From Curvibacter sp. (lineage in GTDB: Bacteria; Pseudomonadota; Gammaproteobacteria; Burkholderiales; Burkholderiaceae_C), in assembly GCA_020248905.1 (NCBI GenBank), contig JADCGR010000051.1, forward strand, positions 1-64,000: DNA of 64,000 nucleotides, read 5' to 3'. Of the stretch, positions 35,404 to 43,660 are shown in pieces (position 1 is the first letter of the stretch; every line of letters begins with the position of its first letter). The notes beneath the pieces are model-generated. The model saw nothing but the letters and a program-made list of their open reading frames with translations. It ran no database searches and was not told the origin of the DNA. The translations under genes were made by a program, and so were the position numbers.

Positions 35404-37380
35404 ATGCTCTACCCACAAGAATTTGATGTGATCGTCGTTGGCGGCGGCCATGCCGGTACGGAAGCCGCATTGGCGGCTGCCCGCATGGGCGCGCGCACTC
35501 TGCTGCTTACGCACAACATTGAGACTCTGGGCCAGATGAGCTGCAACCCGTCGATTGGCGGCATCGGCAAGGGGCACCTGGTGAAAGAGGTGGATGCGCT
35601 GGGTGGCGCCATGGCGATCGCGACCGACGAGGGCGGCATCCAGTTCCGCATCCTCAACAACTCCAAGGGCCCGGCCGTGCGTGCCACCCGCGCCCAGGCT
35701 GATCGCATTCTTTACAAGGCGGCCATCCGGCGACGCCTGGAGAACCAGCCCCATCTCTGGCTGTTGCAGCAGGCTGTGGATGATCTGATGGTGGAGGGCG
35801 ACGGTGACGGGGCGAGGGTGGTTGGCGCCGTGACCCAGGTGGGCATCCGCATTCGCAGCCGCACCGTGGTGCTGACGGCGGGCACCTTCCTGGACGGCAA
35901 GATCCACGTGGGCCTGAACAATTACTCTGCCGGCCGTGCGGGCGATCCGCCGGCCGTTAGCCTGTCGGCCCGTCTGAAGGAGCTCAAGTTGCCGCAGGGC
36001 CGCCTCAAGACCGGCACACCGCCGCGCATTGACGGACGCAGCATCGATTTTTCGAAGTGCACCGAGCAGCCGGGCGACGGCATGCCCGGCGGGCTGAACG
36101 AGGGTGCGGTGCCGGTGTTCAGCTTCATGGGCAGTGCCGCCATGCACCCGCAGCAGATGGCCTGCTGGATCACGCATACGAACGAGCGCACTCACGAGAT
36201 CATCCGCGCCGGTTTTCACCGCAGCCCCATGTTCACGGGCAGGATCGAAGGCGTGGGCCCGCGCTACTGCCCCAGCGTGGAGGACAAGATCAACCGCTTT
36301 GCCGACAAGGACAGCCACCAGATCTTCCTGGAGCCAGAGGGCCTGACGACGCACGAGTACTACCCCAACGGCATCTCGACTAGCCTGCCATTTGACATCC
36401 AGTACGCGCTGGTGCGGAGCATGAAGGGGCTGGAGAACGCCCACATCCTGCGGCCCGGCTACGCCATCGAGTACGACTACTTCGACCCGCGCTCGCTCAA
36501 GGGCAGCTTTGAGACCAAACAGATCAGCGGCCTGTTCTTCGCCGGCCAGATCAACGGCACCACTGGTTATGAAGAGGCGGCGGCCCAGGGCCTGTTCGCC
36601 GGTATTAACGCCGCGCTGCGGTGTCGCGGCGAAGGACCATGGCAGCCGCGCCGCGACGAGGCCTATCTGGGCGTGCTGGTCGACGACCTCACCACCCAGG
36701 GCGTGACCGAGCCCTACCGCATGTTCACCAGCCGGGCTGAGTTCCGCCTGCAGCTGCGCGAGGACAACGCCGACCTGCGCTTGACGGAGACTGGCCGAAA
36801 ACTGGGCCTGGTGGACGACGCGCGCTGGGACGTCTTCTGCCGCAAGCACGATGCTGTGGCAGTCGAGACCGAGCGCCTCAAGGCGACCTGGGTGAACCCC
36901 CGCATCCTGTCGGCGGCGGAGGCCGAGCGGGTGCTAGGCACCACGATCGAGCGCGAGTACTGCCTGTTCGATTTGCTGCGCCGTCCCGATGTGAGCTATG
37001 CCGGCCTGATGTCACTGGAAGGTGGCAAATACGCCAGCCCTAATGTTTCACGTGAAACCCTGGGTGCGCTGGCCGTTAGCGTGGTGGAGCAGATCGAGAT
37101 CGTGGCCAAGTATTCGGGCTATATCGACCGCCAAAAGGACGAGGTCGAACGCGCCGCGCACTACGAAAACCTCAAGCTCCCGGCCGATCTGGACTACATG
37201 GCTGTGACGGCCCTGTCCATCGAAGCCCGGCAGAAGCTCCAGAAGCATCGGCCCGAAACCCTGGGCCAGGCTTCGCGCATCTCGGGCATCACCCCGGCGA
37301 GCATCTCGCTGTTGCTGATTCACTTGAAAAAGGGCGGCTTGCGCGGTTTCGCCAAGGGCGAAGAGACTGCGGCGGCATGA
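35404..37380 (+). CDS. mnmG: tRNA uridine 5-carboxymethylaminomethyl modification enzyme MnmG (GidA)
   Basis: A 658-residue FAD enzyme that, with MnmE, modifies the wobble U34 of some tRNAs. Dinucleotide loop [17 protein letters not shown] (about 11-27), the GidA signatures [20 protein letters not shown] and [21 protein letters not shown], and a complete C-terminal MnmE-binding helical domain. The ATG at 35404 begins the conserved [15 protein letters not shown]; the open frame extends upstream to 35131 but is not family-like. A parS site lies in codons for NVSRET near 37050. It overlaps rsmG by 4 bp. Confidence 0.96.
   Translation: MLYPQEFDVIVVGGGHAGTEAALAAARMGARTLLLTHNIETLGQMSCNPSIGGIGKGHLVKEVDALGGAMAIATDEGGIQFRILNNSKGPAVRATRAQADRILYKAAIRRRLENQPHLWLLQQAVDDLMVEGDGDGARVVGAVTQVGIRIRSRTVVLTAGTFLDGKIHVGLNNYSAGRAGDPPAVSLSARLKELKLPQGRLKTGTPPRIDGRSIDFSKCTEQPGDGMPGGLNEGAVPVFSFMGSAAMHPQQMACWITHTNERTHEIIRAGFHRSPMFTGRIEGVGPRYCPSVEDKINRFADKDSHQIFLEPEGLTTHEYYPNGISTSLPFDIQYALVRSMKGLENAHILRPGYAIEYDYFDPRSLKGSFETKQISGLFFAGQINGTTGYEEAAAQGLFAGINAALRCRGEGPWQPRRDEAYLGVLVDDLTTQGVTEPYRMFTSRAEFRLQLREDNADLRLTETGRKLGLVDDARWDVFCRKHDAVAVETERLKATWVNPRILSAAEAERVLGTTIEREYCLFDLLRRPDVSYAGLMSLEGGKYASPNVSRETLGALAVSVVEQIEIVAKYSGYIDRQKDEVERAAHYENLKLPADLDYMAVTALSIEARQKLQKHRPETLGQASRISGITPASISLLLIHLKKGGLRGFAKGEETAAA
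37044..37059. promoter_or_regulatory. parS: parS centromere site 1 (inside mnmG)
   Basis: TGTTTCACGTGAAACC matches the bacterial chromosome parS consensus TGTTNCACGTGAAACA at all but the last base; the central 14 bp GTTTCACGTGAAAC are a perfect palindrome. ParB, encoded 3 kb away, should load here. The site lies within the mnmG coding sequence. Confidence 0.9.
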
Positions 37381-38213
37381 CGGCTGCGTTGCTTGAGGCC
37401 CTGAGATCTGGGGCGGCCGAGCTTGAGCTGCGGCTGTCGGATGCCCAGATCGGCCAGCTGCTGGACTACCTGGCGCTGATCCAGAAGTGGAACAAGGTCT
37501 ACAACCTCACGGCCTTACGTGACCCGGCCGAGATGCTGACCCACCATCTGCTCGACAGTCTGGCCGTCATTGGCCCGCTGCGCCGGCAACTCCGGGGCCA
37601 CCAGCCGGCGGACGGGCTGGGCTTGCGTTTGCTGGATGTGGGCTCCGGCGCCGGACTGCCCGGTGTGGTCATTGCCATCTGCTGCCCGGACGTGGCGGTG
37701 AGCTGCGTGGACACCGTGGCTAAAAAGGTAAGCTTCATCCAGCAGGCCGCCATCAGCCTGAAGCTGCCCAATCTCAAGGGTCTGCATGCTCGGGTGGAAA
37801 ACTTGGACGATCACTACGACGTGGTCTGCTCCCGGGCCTTCGCTTCCCTCGCCGACTTCACCGCATGGTCTCGTTCGGCCCTGGCGCCAGCGGGGGTCTG
37901 GCTGGCGATGAAAGCGAAGCACCCTACGGATGAGCTGGCGGCATTGCCGGCGGGGGTGGAGGTGTTTCACGTGGAACAGCTTTCTGTTCCGGGTCTGGAC
38001 GCACAGAGATGTCTGGTCTGGCTTCGGGCTTCTTCTCGCCAAGTGCCGCAGGTAAAACCATCGCCCCAACGAAACGTTCCACGTGAAACAAAACCAAGGC
38101 CGAAACCCAGGAGTTCCTGCCTTACACTGCACCCCCTGTTCCCGAAGAATTCCCCATGTTTGGCGTTGCCGATTACGGTGCGTTTGTCGTCACCATCATC
38201 ATCTTTTTGCTGA
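37377..38213 (+). CDS. rsmG: 16S rRNA (guanine-N7) methyltransferase RsmG (GidB) with a long tail
   Basis: A 278-residue enzyme that methylates G527 of 16S rRNA. Motifs include [17 protein letters not shown], the SAM loop [13 protein letters not shown] and [10 protein letters not shown]. Normal RsmG proteins end after about 210-220 residues, here at about the [20 protein letters not shown] block; about 65 further residues are Pro/Arg/Ser-rich and overlap the lysE gene by 58 bp. Two parS sites lie in the last 250 bp. The tail is probably an unselected read-through. The ATGA overlap couples it to mnmG. Confidence 0.92.
   Translation: MTAALLEALRSGAAELELRLSDAQIGQLLDYLALIQKWNKVYNLTALRDPAEMLTHHLLDSLAVIGPLRRQLRGHQPADGLGLRLLDVGSGAGLPGVVIAICCPDVAVSCVDTVAKKVSFIQQAAISLKLPNLKGLHARVENLDDHYDVVCSRAFASLADFTAWSRSALAPAGVWLAMKAKHPTDELAALPAGVEVFHVEQLSVPGLDAQRCLVWLRASSRQVPQVKPSPQRNVPRETKPRPKPRSSCLTLHPLFPKNSPCLALPITVRLSSPSSSFC
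37964..37979. promoter_or_regulatory. parS: parS centromere site 2 (inside rsmG)
   Basis: TGTTTCACGTGGAACA, identical to the parS consensus except for one base in the right arm, which breaks the palindrome at one position. Located in codons of the last conserved part of RsmG (FHVEQ). Confidence 0.85.
38075..38090. promoter_or_regulatory. parS: parS centromere site 3 (in the rsmG tail)
   Basis: CGTTCCACGTGAAACA matches the parS consensus except for the first base and a C at the permitted variable position. It lies 111 bp from site 2 in the non-conserved tail of rsmG, encoding NVPRET, and 80 bp before the lysE start. Confidence 0.85.
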
Positions 38214-38770
38214 TACCCGGGCCTGGCAATCTGGCGCTGATCACCTCCACGAGCAAGGGAGGAGTGCGCGGTGGACTGGCTGCGACTCTTGGGGTCATAC
38301 TTGGCGACCAGGTTCTGATGTGGGCCGCCGTCGCGGGTGTGGCGGCATTGCTCATCGCCTATCCGACGGCTTTCAATCTGCTGCAGTGGGGCGGCGCGGC
38401 ATACCTCGCCTGGTTGGGTGTGCAGATGCTGCTGGCCAAGCCGGGCCAGGCGCCCGTGCTCCACATCAAGACCGGCCACTACCTGAAGCAGGCCATGGTG
38501 ATCACCCTGCTCAACCCCAAGGCCATCATGTTCTACCTGGCCTTCTTCCCGCTGTTTGTCGACCCGGCCACGCACCAGGGCCTGTGGACCTTCGGTTTCA
38601 TGGCCCTGACCATCGCGTTTCTGACCTTTCTTTACGGTTTAGGCCTGACCCTCCTCACCCATTTTTTGGCGGACCGTCTGCGTACCCAGCCGATGATCGG
38701 CCGCGTGCTGGAGAAACTTGCTGGCCTGTGCCTGATTGGCTTCGGCTTGCGTCTAGCTTTCACGCGCTAA
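38156..38770 (+). CDS. LysE family amino-acid exporter
   Basis: A 204-residue membrane protein with six helices. The family start [20 protein letters not shown] (about 18-37) and the block LLNPKAIMFYLAFFPLFV (about 119-136) identify the LysE/RhtB superfamily, which exports basic or neutral amino acids. The substrate is not readable. It overlaps the rsmG tail by 58 bp and sits 24 bp before parA, inside the partition cluster. Confidence 0.92.
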   Translation: MFGVADYGAFVVTIIIFLLIPGPGNLALITSTSKGGVRGGLAATLGVILGDQVLMWAAVAGVAALLIAYPTAFNLLQWGGAAYLAWLGVQMLLAKPGQAPVLHIKTGHYLKQAMVITLLNPKAIMFYLAFFPLFVDPATHQGLWTFGFMALTIAFLTFLYGLGLTLLTHFLADRLRTQPMIGRVLEKLAGLCLIGFGLRLAFTR

Positions 38771-38794
38771 TACACATCAACAAGGGACGAGCTG

Positions 38795-39583
38795 ATGGCG
38801 AAGATATTCTGCGTGGCCAACCAGAAGGGGGGCGTGGGCAAGACCACGACGACCGTGAACCTCGCGGCGGGGCTGGCAAAGGTGGGGCAGCGCGTGCTCA
38901 TGGTGGACCTGGATCCCCAGGGCAATGCCACCATGGGCTCGGGCGTGGACAAGCGCCAGCTCAAGCTCAGCCTGTATGACGTGTTGCTTGAGTCGGCCAC
39001 CATCGCCGAGGCCCGCGTTCGTAGCGAAAAGTTGATCGAAGGCGGCTGCGGCTATGACATTCTGGGCGCCAACCGCGAGCTCGCTGGCGCCGAGGTGGAG
39101 CTGGTGGATGTGGAGCGGCGCGAGAAACGCCTCAAGCATGCGCTGGCGCAGGTGAACGACGAATACGACTTCGTACTCATCGACTGCCCGCCCAGTCTTT
39201 CCATGCTCACGCTCAATGGCCTGTGCAGCGCGCACGGAGTCATCGTGCCCATGCAGTGCGAGTACTTCGCGCTTGAGGGACTGACTGATCTGGTCAACAC
39301 GATCAAGCAGGTGCATGCCAACCTCAATCCCGACCTCGAAATCATCGGCCTGCTGCGCGTCATGTTTGACCCGCGCGTCACCCTGCAGGCGCAGGTCAGC
39401 GACCAGCTCAAGGCCCACTTCGGCGACAAGGTGTTCGACGCCGTGATCCCGCGCAACGTGCGCCTCGCCGAGGCGCCGAGCTACGGCCAGCCCGGCGTGG
39501 TCTTCGACCCCGCTTCCAAGGGTGCGCAGTCCTTCATTGCCTTCGCCGAGGAGATGGTTGCCCGCCTCAAGAAGATGAAGTAG
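38795..39583 (+). CDS. parA: Chromosome-partitioning ATPase ParA (Soj)
   Basis: A 262-residue P-loop ATPase with the deviant Walker A KGGVGKTTTTVN (signature Lys11, Lys16), Walker A' VDLDPQGNAT and Walker B VLIDCPPSL. No N-terminal DNA-binding domain, so it is the chromosomal Soj type. Together with ParB on parS it moves the origin region. AGGGACGAG precedes the ATG. A small hydrolase gene separates it from parB. Confidence 0.96.
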   Translation: MAKIFCVANQKGGVGKTTTTVNLAAGLAKVGQRVLMVDLDPQGNATMGSGVDKRQLKLSLYDVLLESATIAEARVRSEKLIEGGCGYDILGANRELAGAEVELVDVERREKRLKHALAQVNDEYDFVLIDCPPSLSMLTLNGLCSAHGVIVPMQCEYFALEGLTDLVNTIKQVHANLNPDLEIIGLLRVMFDPRVTLQAQVSDQLKAHFGDKVFDAVIPRNVRLAEAPSYGQPGVVFDPASKGAQSFIAFAEEMVARLKKMK

Positions 39584-39611
39584 CGCGGCCAGTCGCTCCC
39601 AAAACAATAGC

Positions 39612-40151
39612 ATGCAAGCCTGTCAAGTCCTGCTCCTCCCGGGTTGGGAAAATTCCGGACCGACCCACTGGCAGAGCCGCTGGGAGGCCGCGCATGGCTA
39701 TGTGCGTGTCCAGCAGCATGACTGGGAGCGCCCGCTTCGCGGCGACTGGCTCATGCAGCTTGAAGAGGCTGTCCTGGGCTGCACCGCGCAAGCCGTCCTG
39801 GTCGCGCACAGCCTGGGCTGCATCCAGGTGGCCGCCTGGGCCGCCACATCGAGGAACACCGGGCGCGTGCGCGCCGCGCTACTGGTGGCGCCGGGCGATG
39901 TGGAGCGCGAGGCGCTGCGCCCGCTGCTGCCGAGCTGGTCGCCCATTGAGCGCAAGCGCCTGCCGTTCTCCAGCATCCTTGTCGCCAGCCGCGACGACCC
40001 CTATTGCGCCTTCGAGAAGGCGCAGGGTCTCGCTGCCGACTGGGGCGCCAAGCTGGTGGACGCCGGGCCCGCCGGGCACCTGAACGCCGACTCGAATCTG
40101 GGCACCTGGCCGGCAGGCCATGCGCTGTTGCAAGGCCTGATGGCGCAGTGA
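39612..40151 (+). CDS. RBBP9/YdeN-type serine hydrolase
   Basis: A 179-residue alpha/beta hydrolase. It starts with QVLLLPGWENSGPTHWQSRWE, family-typical. The nucleophile is the Ser in VLVAHSLGC (about 65), the acid the Asp in VASRDDPYC (about 127) and the base the His in GPAGHLNADSN (about 153). The triad is complete. Physiological substrate unknown. It lies between parA and parB, 31 bp before the latter, and is probably co-transcribed. Confidence 0.88.
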   Translation: MQACQVLLLPGWENSGPTHWQSRWEAAHGYVRVQQHDWERPLRGDWLMQLEEAVLGCTAQAVLVAHSLGCIQVAAWAATSRNTGRVRAALLVAPGDVEREALRPLLPSWSPIERKRLPFSSILVASRDDPYCAFEKAQGLAADWGAKLVDAGPAGHLNADSNLGTWPAGHALLQGLMAQ

Positions 40152-40182
40152 AGAACACTGTGGATTGAAAGAGCAAGAAGAT

Positions 40183-41202
40183 ATGGTGACCAAGAAACCC
40201 AAGGGACTCGGCCGCGGACTCGAAGCCCTGCTCGGCCCCAAGGTCGACGACACCCGTGCCGAAGTGGCGGCACTGAACGAAGCGCGTGAGGGCCACGCCA
40301 CGGGCAGCCTGAAGCTCGACGATCTTGTGCCCGGCACGTACCAGCCGCGCACGCGCATGGATGAAGGCGCGCTCTACGAGCTGGCCGAATCCATCAAGGC
40401 CCAGGGCATCATGCAACCAATACTTGTTCGGCGTCTGGACGCCGAACAAGCGCGGTTGCACCGGCAAAAAGTAATTGCTCAGGGGCCCTCCCCTGAGCAA
40501 GTTCGCGCGCAAGCAAACTATGATGAGCCGCTCTACGAGATCATTGCTGGTGAGCGCCGCTTCCGAGCGGCAAAGCTCGCCGGCCTGGACAGCGTGCCCG
40601 TGCTCGTGCGCGACGTGCCCAACGAGGCCGCCGCCGCGATGGCGCTCATTGAGAACATCCAGCGCGAAGACCTCAACCCGCTCGAAGAGGCCCAGGGCCT
40701 GCAGCGCTTGATCCGCGAATTCGGCCTCACGCATGAACAGGCTGCGCAGGCTGTGGGCCGATCGCGCAGCGCCGCGTCCAACCTGTTGCGTCTGCTCAAT
40801 CTGGCCGAGCACGCGCAGGCCATGCTCATGGCTGGTGACATCGACATGGGCCACGCGCGCGCCTTGCTGGCGCTGGACCGCGCGACGCAGATCACCGCAG
40901 CCAACCAGATCACCGCGAAAAAGATGTCGGTGCGCGAGGCCGAGAGCCTGGTGAAGAAACTCGGGGCCGAATTTAACCTGGCCCCGCAGAAGCCGGGCAA
41001 GGAAAAGTCGCGCGACCTCAAGCGGGTGGAAGAAGAACTGTCAGACCTGCTCACCGCCGAGGTCGAGGTGCGCGTCAAGAAGCGCGTCAAGCGCCACGGT
41101 CGCGTTGAAGAGATGGGCGAGCTCAGCATCCAGTTCGGCTCGCTTGACGAACTCAATGGGCTGATCGACCGGCTGCGGCGTAGTGGTGGCAGCGGAAGCT
41201 GA
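40183..41202 (+). CDS. parB: Chromosome-partitioning protein ParB (Spo0J) with an in-frame insertion
   Basis: A 339-residue parS-binding CTPase. N-terminal KPKGLGRGLEALLG, then QPILVR (about 78-83), the CTP-binding GERRFRA (123-129), ENIQREDLNPLEEA, a helix-turn-helix (LTHEQAAQAVGRSRSAASN) and a C-terminal dimer domain ending LIDRLRRS. In other ParB proteins the segments corresponding to LVR and YEIIAGERR are only a few residues apart; here about 30 residues (84-116) intervene. The DNA for that insertion consists largely of two perfect hairpins (see repeats). The frame stays open, so the protein is likely functional. Start 40183 begins MVTKKPKG. Confidence 0.95.
   Translation: MVTKKPKGLGRGLEALLGPKVDDTRAEVAALNEAREGHATGSLKLDDLVPGTYQPRTRMDEGALYELAESIKAQGIMQPILVRRLDAEQARLHRQKVIAQGPSPEQVRAQANYDEPLYEIIAGERRFRAAKLAGLDSVPVLVRDVPNEAAAAMALIENIQREDLNPLEEAQGLQRLIREFGLTHEQAAQAVGRSRSAASNLLRLLNLAEHAQAMLMAGDIDMGHARALLALDRATQITAANQITAKKMSVREAESLVKKLGAEFNLAPQKPGKEKSRDLKRVEEELSDLLTAEVEVRVKKRVKRHGRVEEMGELSIQFGSLDELNGLIDRLRRSGGSGS
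40412..40460. repeat. Long near-perfect palindrome inside parB (first hairpin)
   Basis: Core arms CTTGTTCGGCGTC (40423-40435) and GACGCCGAACAAG (40438-40450) are perfect 13-bp complements with a 2-base loop. Outside them TGCAACC (40412-40418) pairs with GGTTGCA (40454-40460), giving 20 paired bases per side interrupted by a small internal loop. It encodes residues around LVRRLDAEQARLH of ParB. Confidence 0.95.
40475..40500. repeat. Second perfect hairpin inside parB
   Basis: TTGCTCAGGGG (40475-40485) and CCCCTGAGCAA (40490-40500) are perfect 11-bp complements around CCCT. It begins 14 bp after the first palindrome ends and encodes part of the VIAQGPSPEQV segment of the ParB insertion. Confidence 0.95.
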
Positions 41203-41268
41203 TCCCCGAGTCCATCACAAACCGTTTGCGCTGAGGCAGCAGCATGATGAACCAGAGTCCCGCGCCCA

Positions 41269-41294
41269 CCGTTCGGGATGAGCCTGTCGAAGCT
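41269..41294. repeat. Possible dispersed repeat unit (GAGCCTGTCGAAG type)
   Basis: The stretch contains GTTCGGGATGAGCCTGTCGA, an imperfect dyad. The reverse-strand version, TTCGACAGGCTCA, resembles a short interspersed repeat I recall from many proteobacterial genomes. It lies between parB and the methyltransferase gene. A single copy in this window; the identification is from memory. Confidence 0.45.
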
Positions 41295-41317
41295 CTCATG
41301 CATCAGCCAGGCAGACT

Positions 41318-42052
41318 GTGAGTTTTCTCCCTCGCCTGCCCTGGCCCCTCCCTGCGTTGCTGAGCTGGAGCCTGTGCTGGCTGGCGCTCTCGCTGCTGTT
41401 GCGGGCCGGCCTTCATACCACCCATGCGCTCACGGCCGCCACCCTGCTCGGCGTGCTGCTGAGCATGCTGAGCCAGAGCTGGTGGCGGCGCGTCATCATC
41501 GGCCTGGGATTTCCGGTGTCCCTGCTGCTGGCCGGCGGGCTCGCGCTGCCAGCTGGAGGCTGGCTGCTGCCGCTGGCCCTGCTCTTGCTCATCTATCCGC
41601 TCAACGCCTGGCGCGACGCGCCGCTGTTTCCCACACCGGGCCATGCCCTCAACGAACTGCCCACCGTGGCTCCATTGGAACCGGGGGCCAAAGTGCTCGA
41701 TGCGGGTTGCGGCTTGGGCCAGGGGCTGGAAGCGTTGAGACAAGCCTACCCGCTGGCTGAACTGCATGGCCTGGAATCGAGCCGCCCGCTGGCCTGGCTG
41801 TGCGCCCGCCGTTGTCCCTGGGCGCGCGTGCAGCGTGGCGATATCTGGCAGGCCGACTGGTCGGCTTTTAAACTGATCTACCTCTTTCAGCGACCGGAAA
41901 CCATGCCCAGAGCCTACGAAAAGGCCAAAACCGAGCTTCAGGCCGGAGCCTGGCTGGTCAGTCTGGAATTTGAGGTGCCGGGCGAGCGGCCCTCGGCCAC
42001 GCTGGAAGGCGCGGCGGGCAAGCGGGTGTGGGTGTACCGGCTGGGTGTCTGA
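41318..42052 (+). CDS. Membrane-anchored SAM-dependent methyltransferase
   Basis: A 244-residue protein. The first about 95 residues hold three to four hydrophobic helices; from about 110 a class I methyltransferase core begins with VLDAGCGLGQGLEAL (motif I), followed by ELHGLESSRP and a FKLIYLFQRPETMPR strand. The substrate is unknown. The start is a GTG at 41318; no ATG gives the full hydrophobic N-terminus. It follows parB by 115 bp. Confidence 0.75.
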   Translation: MSFLPRLPWPLPALLSWSLCWLALSLLLRAGLHTTHALTAATLLGVLLSMLSQSWWRRVIIGLGFPVSLLLAGGLALPAGGWLLPLALLLLIYPLNAWRDAPLFPTPGHALNELPTVAPLEPGAKVLDAGCGLGQGLEALRQAYPLAELHGLESSRPLAWLCARRCPWARVQRGDIWQADWSAFKLIYLFQRPETMPRAYEKAKTELQAGAWLVSLEFEVPGERPSATLEGAAGKRVWVYRLGV

Positions 42053-42111
42053 GGCCCCGGGGGAACTTGCCAGGGCCGCCGCCGAGGTGATGGCTGCAGC
42101 CGCCGCGCGAC

Positions 42112-43539
42112 TCAGAGCGAGAAGATCTTGCCCGGATTCATGATGTTTTTCGGATCCAGCGCAAGCTTGATGCTGCGCATCATGTCCACGGCGCCGGCGC
42201 CTGCCTCATCGAGAAGGAAGCCCATCTTGTGGATGCCCACGCCATGCTCGCCCGTGCAGGTTCCGCCCAGGGCCAGCGCGCGGTGTACCAGTGCGTGGTT
42301 CAGTTCCTCGGCCTTGGCGTACTCGTGCGGCCTGGCCGGGTCGATGAGGTAACCGAAATGGAAATTGCCGTCGCCGACGTGGCCCACCAGGAAGTAGGGC
42401 AGGCCACTTGCGTCGGCCTCGGTCACGGAATCGAGCAGGCAGTCGGCCAGACGGCTGATGGGCACGCAGGTGTCGGTGCTGATGGCGCGGCAGCCCGGCT
42501 TGCTCTGGATAGCCGCGAAGTAGGCGTTGTGCCGCGCGGTCCAGAGCCGGGTGCGCTCTTCGGGCGTCACGGCCCATTCGAAGGCCTTGCCGCCGTGTTC
42601 GCCCGCGATCTCCTGCACGGCCTCGGCCTGCTCCTTCACCCCCGCAGGTGAACCGTGGAACTCCATCAGCAGCATGGGCTCCTCGCGCAGGCTGAGCCGG
42701 GAATGCGTGTTGACCATGCGCACCGTGTTCGCGTCGATCAGCTCCACACGGGCAATCGGGATGCCCATCTGGATGATCTGGATGGTGGTGCGCACCGCTG
42801 CCTCGATGCTGGGAAAAGAGCAGATCGCGGCCGAAATGGCCTCCGGCAGGGGGTAGAGCCTGAGTGTGATCTCCGTCATCACGCCGAGCGTGCCCTCGCT
42901 GCCCACAAAGAGGCGCGTCAGGTCGTAGCCCGCCGAGGACTTCTTGGCGCGCGTGCCGGTACGGATGACCTCGCCGCTGGCGGTGACCACCTCCAGGCCC
43001 AGCACGTTCTCGCGCATGGTGCCGTAGCGCACGGCATTGGTTCCGCTGGCGCGTGTGGCGCTCATGCCGCCCAGGCTCGCGTCTGCGCCCGGGTCGATGG
43101 GGAAGAACAGGCCCGTGCTCTTGATCTCCTCGTTGAGCTGCTTGCGCGTGACGCCGGGCTGCACCGTCACGGTAAGGTCCTCCGGGGTCACGGCCAGCAC
43201 GCGGTTCATGCGGCTCACGTCCACGCTGATGCCGCCCTGCACGGCCAGCAGGTGGCCTTCGAGCGAGGAGCCAACACCGAAGGGGATCACCGGTGTGTTG
43301 TGGTCGCTGGCCAGCTTCACGGTATCGGCCACGTCCTGCGTGCTTTCGGCGAACACCACCGCCGAGGGCGGCGGCACGTTGGTGAAGGCCGATTCGTCGC
43401 GGCCATGCTGCTCGCGCACCGCCAGTGCGGTGGAGCAGCGCTCGCCGAAGCGGGCCTTGAGCGCGCCGATCAGCGCCGCCGGCACCTCGCGCTGGTGGAC
43501 TTCTGGCAGCAGATGGGCGGCGGGGGCGGGTGCGTTCAT
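42112..43539 (-). CDS. FAD-linked oxidase, D-lactate dehydrogenase/GlcD type
   Basis: A 475-residue flavoprotein. The FAD domain contains PFGVGSSLEGHLLAVQGG and SLGGMSATRASGTNAVRYG; the C-terminal FAD-oxidase half has VGHVGDGNFHFGYLID and GTCTGEHGVGIHK. This matches bacterial D-lactate dehydrogenases (cytochrome) and related 2-hydroxyacid dehydrogenases that feed electrons to the respiratory chain. The start at 43539 (MNAPAPAAHL) is preferred; the open frame extends upstream over the promoter dyad, which would be odd for coding sequence. Confidence 0.88.
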   Translation of the reverse strand: MNAPAPAAHLLPEVHQREVPAALIGALKARFGERCSTALAVREQHGRDESAFTNVPPPSAVVFAESTQDVADTVKLASDHNTPVIPFGVGSSLEGHLLAVQGGISVDVSRMNRVLAVTPEDLTVTVQPGVTRKQLNEEIKSTGLFFPIDPGADASLGGMSATRASGTNAVRYGTMRENVLGLEVVTASGEVIRTGTRAKKSSAGYDLTRLFVGSEGTLGVMTEITLRLYPLPEAISAAICSFPSIEAAVRTTIQIIQMGIPIARVELIDANTVRMVNTHSRLSLREEPMLLMEFHGSPAGVKEQAEAVQEIAGEHGGKAFEWAVTPEERTRLWTARHNAYFAAIQSKPGCRAISTDTCVPISRLADCLLDSVTEADASGLPYFLVGHVGDGNFHFGYLIDPARPHEYAKAEELNHALVHRALALGGTCTGEHGVGIHKMGFLLDEAGAGAVDMMRSIKLALDPKNIMNPGKIFSL

Positions 43540-43584
43540 GGTGTCTCCGGTGGGCGGCCCCACCGGGCGCGGCGGGGCTGGGGA

Positions 43585-43631
43585 ATAATCGTAGCTTCTG
43601 TCCGGCACGACAAATCCATCAAGTCGTGCCG
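43585..43631 (-). promoter_or_regulatory. Promoter of the FAD oxidase with an overlapping operator-like dyad
   Basis: On the minus strand TTGTCG (43608-43613) and GATTAT (43585-43590) form a sigma-70-like pair with a 17-bp spacer. Overlapping the -35 is a perfect 9-bp dyad CGGCACGAC (43603-43611) / GTCGTGCCG (43623-43631) with an 11-bp centre. It lies in the divergent spacer between the oxidase and the cobalamin adenosyltransferase gene, so a repressor or activator could act on either. Confidence 0.5.
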
Positions 43632-43660
43632 CACGCCTATTTTCATCCAAGGTTGCCATC

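Noticed and set aside
35905-35910. CACGTG core as a further parS site
   Set aside because: The flanks (GATC and GGCC) do not match the GTTNC/GAAAC arms; the same holds for CACGTG at 51370-51375.
43540-43660. Cobalamin riboswitch before the adenosyltransferase gene
   Set aside because: The spacer is only 121 bp and lacks a B12-box-like sequence; the dyad fits a protein operator better.
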